NCBI GenBank assembly: GCA_035555855.1
Contig: DATMGD010000004.1
Location: 62,001-126,000 of the forward strand
Length of the DNA stretch: 64,000 bases
Direction: 5' to 3'
Source: Palsa-892 sp035555855
GTDB lineage: Bacteria > Pseudomonadota > Alphaproteobacteria > Rhizobiales > Xanthobacteraceae
Shown here: piece by piece, positions 59,158 through 64,000 of the stretch
How positions within the stretch are numbered: the stretch's first letter is position 1
How the letters are laid out: each line of letters opens with the position of its first letter
Translations under genes and position numbers: made by a program
Notes under the pieces: generated by a model
The model's database searches: none
Seen by the model: only the letters and a program-made list of their open reading frames with translations
What the model was told of the DNA's origin: nothing

Positions 59158-60999
59158 TTACTTGAGGCCTAGTGTAGCATGGATTTGCTGCAACGCGGCG
59201 AGGGCGTCCGAACCCGCGAAAATGAAGCTATCGACGCCGGATTCGCGCCAGGCGGCTTCATGTTCGCCGGGGCGTCCCGCTAGATAAACCGCCTTGGCGC
59301 CCGCGAATTTCAATACGTCGGCGACAGGGCCAGCCTTGCTCCCATAAACCTCGTCGGACGAGCACAGGCAGGCGATCAGCGCACCCGACTGCTTGAAGGC
59401 GCTCACGAGGGCGCTATCGTCCTCGAAGCCGTCATTGCCAGGCGCTGCGATGCCGCCCGCCTCGAAGAAATTCTTGGCGAAGGTCGCGCGCGGCGTGAAA
59501 TCGGCCGGGGTGCCGAGATTGGCGAGGAAGACCTGCGGCTTTTTCGTGTGAGCCGCGTCGCGCAACTTCTCGAATGGCTCGGCTAACCGGATGCGGGGCA
59601 GCATTTCCGAGTGCACCGCCGGTTTATAGGTCGTGACCGACGGCTTCGGCGTGTCGATTACCGCCGGTCTTGCTTCGCCGAGATTGGGAAACTCGCTGGT
59701 GCCGGTGAGCGGATCCTTGCGCGTCGCGACATTTCTCTCGCGCGCTGTACGGACCTCTGCGATCTTCTTCTGGATCGATCCTGCGACCAGCGCTTTGGCA
59801 ACGCCGCCGGCCGTTTCGATCTCCTGGAATAGCGTCCAGGCCTTCGCGCAAAGCTCGTCGGTCAGTGCTTCGATTGCGCCGGAGCCCGCGTTCGGATCGG
59901 CGACGCGATGAAGGTTCGACTCCTCCAGCAGCATGAGCTGCAGGTTGCGCGCCATCCGCCGCGCGAAACGGTCGGGCAATCCGAGCGCCGCCGTATGCGG
60001 TAGCACCGTAATCGCGTCGGCACCGCCGGTGCCCGCTGCGACCACGGCGACGGTCGCGCGCAGCCAGTTCACAGCAGGCTCGTAACGCGTCATCATTCGC
60101 CATGCCGTCTCGGCATGCAGCTTGACCGGCGCGGGTGAAAGCTTTGCCGCTTCCTCGATGCGCGCCCACAGCTTGCGCAACGCGCGGAATTTCGCGGTGG
60201 TGAGAAACTGGTCGGCGTCGGCGGCAAGCAGGAAAGCGATTTGTCTCCGTCCTTGATCGAGCGAGAGCCCGGCGTCTTCCATTGCACGCCAGTAGGTAAG
60301 GGCGCAGGCGAGCGCATAGGCAAGCTCCTGCGCTTCCGAGCCGCCCGCATCGTGCACCGGCCGGCCGTCGGCGATGAAGACGCGGCCGCGGAAATTTTGC
60401 TTCGCAAGACCGGCCGCGAACTGCGCACGGCGGGCGATCGCTTCTTCGGGCAGTTCCGGCACGCTGCCGAGCGCCGCGAGCGCACTCAAGGGATCGATCC
60501 CAAAATCGACATCGAGCTTGCCGATCTCGAAACCGCGCTGTTCGACGAGTGCGATGAAATTCTTGGCCGTATTGAGCACGCGGCCGCGTGTATCGAAACG
60601 GATGGGTGCTGCATCGAGCAGCACATTGTCGAAGGCCTGCGCAAGCGCCTCGACCGAAATGTCCTCAAGGCCGTAGCCGTTCGCGGCTGGTGCCCCGGCG
60701 CCGACGAATGTAAGGCCCGTTGCGCCGTTTCCGAGTTCGTGCAGTGCCTCGGCGTTGAAGGCGGCGGGGTTCGGCAGATCGACGCGCTGCATCACCGCCC
60801 ATGGCGTGCCCGCAGCGCGGCCTGCGATCGGCGCGGCGTCCTTCGCGCGCGCATAAAGCGGCTCGAGCTTGATCCCATCATAGGTTTGGGAAACCAGCTT
60901 CTTATCGAAGGAAGCGCCTTTCAGCGTCTTTTCGACGAGCTTGAGCCAGGCCTCGTGGCTGGCAGGCGGAAATTCGGCGGCGAGCTTCAGTTCGCTCAT
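59158..60999 (-). CDS. mutA: Methylmalonyl-CoA mutase, small subunit
   Basis: 613-residue beta-like subunit that pairs with MutB and stabilises it. It has the same barrel and B12-like domains but lacks the DxHxxG His motif (LCSSDEVYGSKAGPV instead), so it does not bind the cofactor itself. ATG 60999 begins SELKLAAEFPPASHEAWLKLVEKTLKG, the family N-terminus. First gene of the minus-strand operon mutA-mutB-DUF3298-meaB-pcp. No B12 riboswitch is recognised between it and folK (60999-61099). Confidence 0.94.
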   Translation of the reverse strand: MSELKLAAEFPPASHEAWLKLVEKTLKGASFDKKLVSQTYDGIKLEPLYARAKDAAPIAGRAAGTPWAVMQRVDLPNPAAFNAEALHELGNGATGLTFVGAGAPAANGYGLEDISVEALAQAFDNVLLDAAPIRFDTRGRVLNTAKNFIALVEQRGFEIGKLDVDFGIDPLSALAALGSVPELPEEAIARRAQFAAGLAKQNFRGRVFIADGRPVHDAGGSEAQELAYALACALTYWRAMEDAGLSLDQGRRQIAFLLAADADQFLTTAKFRALRKLWARIEEAAKLSPAPVKLHAETAWRMMTRYEPAVNWLRATVAVVAAGTGGADAITVLPHTAALGLPDRFARRMARNLQLMLLEESNLHRVADPNAGSGAIEALTDELCAKAWTLFQEIETAGGVAKALVAGSIQKKIAEVRTARERNVATRKDPLTGTSEFPNLGEARPAVIDTPKPSVTTYKPAVHSEMLPRIRLAEPFEKLRDAAHTKKPQVFLANLGTPADFTPRATFAKNFFEAGGIAAPGNDGFEDDSALVSAFKQSGALIACLCSSDEVYGSKAGPVADVLKFAGAKAVYLAGRPGEHEAAWRESGVDSFIFAGSDALAALQQIHATLGLK

Positions 61000-61098
61000 C
61001 TTGCGGTCAACCTGTTGTGATCGTTCGCAATCTGCCACGGCAACGTGGGCGCGCCAACCCTCCGATAGCGTTAAGCCGTGAGCGGAATGGGCGAGCGG

Positions 61099-61584
61099 CT
61101 AATCGATTGCAACCATCGTCGCCGCTTCGTCGCGCAGCTTTTCCAGTGCGCTTTTCACCGATCGGCCCTGCACGACGAGATCGGGCGCGATCTCGTGCAG
61201 CGGCACCACCACGAAGGCGCGCTCCAGCATCAAGGGATGCGGGATCTGCAAATCGGGCTCGTTCACCACGAGATCGTCATAGAGCAGGATGTCGAGATCG
61301 AGCGGTCGCGGGCCGTAGCGGATTTCCTTCTCGCGGTCGCGGCCGAAACTTTTCTCGATCCGGTTCAACTCGGCGAGCAGATCCTGCGGCGAGAGTCTCG
61401 TCTCGCCTTTGACCACCGCGTCGTAATAGCGGCCCTGCGGGATCGGCCCCCAGGAGTCCGCCTCGTAAATTTTCGAGCGCTTGGTGATTTTCACCGGCCC
61501 GTCGCTCAGCGCCTTCAGGCCGCCCGTCATGTTCTGGTCGCGGTCGCCGGTATTGCCGCCGATGGCGATATAGACTTCAGGCAT
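61099..61584 (-). CDS. folK: 6-hydroxymethyl-7,8-dihydropterin pyrophosphokinase
   Basis: 161-residue enzyme of folate synthesis: HMDP + ATP to HMDP-pyrophosphate + AMP. Features: VYIAIGGNTGDRDQNM, SKIYEADSWGP, and the signature RYGPRPLDLDILLYDDLVV (about 92-110) with the two Asp that hold Mg. ATG 61584 overlaps folB by 8 bp. Third gene of folP-folB-folK. Confidence 0.94.
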   Translation of the reverse strand: MPEVYIAIGGNTGDRDQNMTGGLKALSDGPVKITKRSKIYEADSWGPIPQGRYYDAVVKGETRLSPQDLLAELNRIEKSFGRDREKEIRYGPRPLDLDILLYDDLVVNEPDLQIPHPLMLERAFVVVPLHEIAPDLVVQGRSVKSALEKLRDEAATMVAID

Positions 61585-61945
61585 CCCGTTTCCTTTCCAC
61601 CGTAGCGGCGACATAGTCGATCGCAGCCGGCACCGGAGCGGATGGCTTGCGCACGGTAATGCGAACGAATTTCACTTTCGGAAAATGCGCGAGCAGAACG
61701 CCTGCGACATGCGCAGCTGCGGCCTCGATCAGAAAAAACCGCTTCTCGCAGAACGCGCGCTCGGTGACCGCGATCGCTTCGCCGTAATCGACCGTTGCCT
61801 CGATGCGATCTTTCTGAATCGCTTCGTCGATTTCGATCTCGATGGCGATATCGAGCGTGAAACGCTGACCGAGCTTGGCTTCCGCGTCGTGCACGCCGTG
61901 CTTTGCGAACAGCACGAGGCCCTTGATGTCGATCGTGCCCTTCAT
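61577..61945 (-). CDS. folB: Dihydroneopterin aldolase
   Basis: 122-residue enzyme that cleaves 7,8-dihydroneopterin to 6-hydroxymethyl-dihydropterin and glycolaldehyde. Features: IKGLVLFAKHGVHDAEAKLGQRFTLDIAI, TVDYGEAIAVTERAFCEKRFFLIEAAAAHVA with the catalytic Glu/Lys region, and VRITVRKPSAPVPAAIDYVAATVER. Overlaps folP by 4 bp and folK by 8 bp, so all three are translationally coupled. Confidence 0.94.
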   Translation of the reverse strand: MKGTIDIKGLVLFAKHGVHDAEAKLGQRFTLDIAIEIEIDEAIQKDRIEATVDYGEAIAVTERAFCEKRFFLIEAAAAHVAGVLLAHFPKVKFVRITVRKPSAPVPAAIDYVAATVERKRDA

Positions 61946-62781
61946 TGTTCTTCCTTGATCCGGTCGGTGATGCGTAATGCCTGCGCGTGCTCGGCAACGT
62001 CATGAACCCGCACGATGGCGGCGCCCGCCATGACGCCGATGGCATTCGCGGCGATTGTCGCCGGCAATCGCTCCGCCGGCTCGCTCGGGAACAGTTTGCC
62101 GATAAAGGATTTCCGCGACACGCCGAGCAGCACCGGGAAACCGAAACGTACGAGTTCGCCAAGCCTGCCGATCGCCGCAAGGTTCTGCTCGAAGCTTTTG
62201 CCGAAGCCGATGCCGGGGTCGAGCACAATCTGGTCGTCGCGAATGCCGGCGCGCTTCGCGCGCTCGATGGCGATGCCGAAGAAGCGTTTGAACTCTTCAA
62301 TAACGTCCAGCGAGCCATCGATCGTTTCGCGGTTATGCATGACGACGACGGCGGCGTTATGCGCGGCCGCGACATTGGCGATCTCGGGCTCGCGCGACAG
62401 CCCCCAGACGTCGTTGACGATATGCGCGCCGGCTTTCAGACCGGCTTCCGCGACGCGCGCCTTGTAGGTGTCGATCGAGACGGGTGCCGCGGTCTGTGCC
62501 GTGATCGCCTGTATGACGGGGATCACGCGCGCAAGCTCCTCGTCCTCACTGACCGGCGTATGGCCGGGGCGGGTGGATTCGCCGCCGAAATCGAGGATAT
62601 CCGCGCCTTGCGCGACCTGTTGTAACGCTGCATCGGTGGCTGCCTTCGCTGCCGGAAACTGGCTGCCGGGAAAGAACGAATCCGGCGTCACGTTAATGAT
62701 GCCCATGATCAGCGTTCGGTTCCCGAGCGGGATCAAAAGACCGCGCGCGTCTAGAAGGCGGGTAGGCGAAGGATCGAGCAT
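61942..62781 (-). CDS. folP: Dihydropteroate synthase
   Basis: 279-residue TIM-barrel enzyme joining HMDP-pyrophosphate to p-aminobenzoate; the sulfonamide target. Features: LIMGIINVTPDSFFPGSQF (about 24-42), ILDFGGESTRPGH (about 60), VSIDTYKARVAEAGLKAGAHIVNDVWG, VVVMHNR, and DPGIGFGKSFEQNLAAIGRL with the C-terminal SRKSFIG. First gene of the fol operon. The 110 bp upstream hold no gene. Confidence 0.95.
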   Translation of the reverse strand: MLDPSPTRLLDARGLLIPLGNRTLIMGIINVTPDSFFPGSQFPAAKAATDAALQQVAQGADILDFGGESTRPGHTPVSEDEELARVIPVIQAITAQTAAPVSIDTYKARVAEAGLKAGAHIVNDVWGLSREPEIANVAAAHNAAVVVMHNRETIDGSLDVIEEFKRFFGIAIERAKRAGIRDDQIVLDPGIGFGKSFEQNLAAIGRLGELVRFGFPVLLGVSRKSFIGKLFPSEPAERLPATIAANAIGVMAGAAIVRVHDVAEHAQALRITDRIKEEQ

Positions 62782-62892
62782 CGAAGGAGCCGTGCCGTGC
62801 GCTGAGCGCGCGCCGAGACGCGCAGGAAGATCAGATTAGCGGCAATTTCCGGGGCTTAAAAGTGTCCTGCGAGGTGCCGGATATAGATGCGC

Positions 62893-63309
62893 TCAATAAG
62901 AAATTTTGAGCGGCAAGGCCTTGGCGCACTCGATCCACTTCTTGATCGCTTTTTCGCTGGGCAGGAACTCGACGGCCGTGCCGCTCTCCTTCATCCGGCG
63001 GTTCGCTTCCGCCATTGCCTCGGCAAGATGCTTGGGGTTGCGATGCTTCAGCCCGCGGACCGTGACGCGTACCTCGCCGAGCAGCCGCGCATAGTCGTCG
63101 CCGATGCCTTTGATGCGCATATGATCGGCGGCGTTGGCCCATTTCAGCACGGTGCACTCATCGACGCCGATCGCGCGCGCGAGCTTCTCGCGGCCGCGCG
63201 CATTTTTTGCCTGCTCGAGAAGTTTGGCGGTCGTGCGGATCCGTTGTGCCTTGAGCCTGGCGGCGGCCGCGGCGTTCATGTCCGGGATTTTGCTGATGGG
63301 GTAGGACAT
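62893..63309 (-). CDS. DUF4332 (helix-hairpin-helix type) protein
   Basis: 138-residue protein with a DUF4332-type domain: MSYPISKIPDMNAAAAARLKAQRIRTTAKLLEQA then ARAIGVDECTVLKWANAADHMRIKGIGDDYARLLGEVRVTVRGLKHRNPKHLAEAMAEANRR. The repeated HhH-like motifs (KIPDMN, RIKGIGDDYARLL) resemble DNA-binding hairpins of radical-repair or polymerase proteins. Function unknown. ATG 63309 is chosen; a longer frame has a poor, Cys-rich start. Independent gene. Confidence 0.75.
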   Translation of the reverse strand: MSYPISKIPDMNAAAAARLKAQRIRTTAKLLEQAKNARGREKLARAIGVDECTVLKWANAADHMRIKGIGDDYARLLGEVRVTVRGLKHRNPKHLAEAMAEANRRMKESGTAVEFLPSEKAIKKWIECAKALPLKISY

Positions 63310-63605
63310 CGCGGGCCTCACACAAAAGCAGTCTTCATTCGGGACGCGGATTACGCACACGAACGAACGACACACATCGAACGAGCAGGAAACCGGTCGG
63401 GACCGGGCAGGGATTATGCGCGAATGATTTTTGGAATCTCAAGGGCGCCCGAAAAAAAACTTTTTTGGTCTTGCCACACCGCTAAAGTTGGCGGTTGAGG
63501 GGAGCGGCCGAGGGGAGTGGTATGGCAGCGCCGGACCCCTTATAAGAACCTGCACCCGGCTTCACCGAAGGGGCGGTCGAACGAGGGCGGTCACCAAGGG
63601 CAGCG

Positions 63606-64000
63606 ATGGCAAAAAAAGCAGCACCTAAATCTTCATCCGCGAAATCCGCATCGGACAAGCCCGCCAAGAGCGGCGCGGCGGCCACGCCCGCGATGAAGGG
63701 CGGCGATGTCGATGGCAAGGTGTTCGCCGGCATGAGCGTGCAGCCCGAATATCTCACGCTCCGGCTCGCCAACCGCCACGGCCTCGTCACCGGCGCGACC
63801 GGCACCGGCAAGACGGTGACGCTGCAGGTGCTTGCCGAAGGTTTGTCGCGCGCCGGCGTTTCGGTATTCGCCGCCGACATCAAGGGCGATCTCTCGGGCG
63901 TCGCCGAGATGGGCGAGGGCAAGGATTTTCTGCTGAAGCGCGCACAGGAAGTCGGCATCAAATACGAGCCCGACCAGTTTCCCGTCGTGTTCTGGGATCT
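63606..64000 (+). CDS. HerA-like ATPase (DUF853 / YjgR type), N-terminal part
   Basis: Partial gene; about 131 codons are visible. After a Lys/Ala/Ser-rich leader (MAKKAAPKSSSAKSASDKP) comes MSVQPEYLTLRLANRHGLVTGATGTGKTVTLQVLAEGLSRAG with Walker A GATGTGKT (about 62-69) and then FAADIKGDLSGVAE. This is the start of the C-terminal HerA-like helicase domain family of about 500 residues. Likely a hexameric DNA- or protein-handling ATPase. No ribosome site of unusual kind. The frame continues past the window end. Confidence 0.85.
   Translation, partial: MAKKAAPKSSSAKSASDKPAKSGAAATPAMKGGDVDGKVFAGMSVQPEYLTLRLANRHGLVTGATGTGKTVTLQVLAEGLSRAGVSVFAADIKGDLSGVAEMGEGKDFLLKRAQEVGIKYEPDQFPVVFWD

Noticed and set aside
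63452..63467. A8CT6 run as terminator before the HerA-like gene
   Set aside because: There is no GC stem before the T run; it is an A/T-rich spacer, possibly promoter DNA.

Overview
The window looks like a chromosome segment of a GC-rich alphaproteobacterium of the order Hyphomicrobiales (Rhizobiales), near the Xanthobacteraceae/Nitrobacteraceae. The reasons are the gene content (Flp pilin, serine-cycle enzymes with PEP carboxylase, Ku plus LigD, large and small methylmalonyl-CoA mutase subunits, opgH) and the palindromic intergenic repeats with the core GTGYGAAGCGGTTTTC. No plasmid, phage, insertion sequence or CRISPR array was seen; this is ordinary chromosomal backbone with a few clusters of unknown function. 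The assignment rests on family resemblance, not on a database search.

Layout. 1-9.5 kb: housekeeping and envelope genes (surface lipoprotein, pdxH, corA, L,D-transpeptidase, Flp pilin, metallophosphoesterase, extensin-like protein, acyl-CoA synthetase, MBL hydrolase, cold-shock protein). 9.6-12.9 kb: tRNA-Pro and tRNA-Gln, then a possible redox/copper group (di-haem peroxidase, a 47-residue membrane protein, a membrane protein whose predicted mature N-terminus is His, a cupredoxin). 13-18.7 kb: a GGDEF-EAL protein with a CtrA-like box upstream, and an iron/cobalamin-type ABC importer. 18.9-22.2 kb: the NHEJ pair ku-ligD; ligD is split by a -1 frameshift at a slippery A9G tract. 22-30 kb: PEP carboxylase, a chemoreceptor, cytochrome c, a hydroxyacid dehydrogenase and a secreted hydrolase-like protein.

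29.9-41.5 kb: an IclR-type regulator faces a long operon (glyA, sgaA, a PanE/ApbA-like reductase, hprA, a divergent malate/succinate-CoA ligase pair). TGGAA-N5-TTCCA boxes lie in the shared promoter. This operon plus ppc supplies much of a serine cycle (glyoxylate + serine to glycine + hydroxypyruvate to glycerate; glycine to serine; C4 acid to CoA ester). Malyl-CoA lyase and glycerate kinase are not in the window. An ABC-2 exporter whose ATPase seems to start at ATT, a class III CoA-transferase and an enoyl-CoA hydratase follow.

41.7-49.1 kb: a compact HAD phosphatase-aminotransferase-hydrolase operon behind three helically phased TGTAA repeats; a pterin carbinolamine dehydratase; cytochrome b561; and a four-gene minus-strand cluster (dehydrogenase, PTPS-like protein lacking its catalytic Cys, glycosyltransferase, methyltransferase) that could make a modified pterin or related small molecule. 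49.2-54.6 kb: opgH, an FkbM methyltransferase, an MFS transporter and an amidase. 54.6-63.3 kb, minus strand: pyroglutamyl peptidase, MeaB GTPase, a DUF3298 protein, both methylmalonyl-CoA mutase subunits, folK-folB-folP and a DUF4332 protein. The window ends inside a HerA-like ATPase gene.
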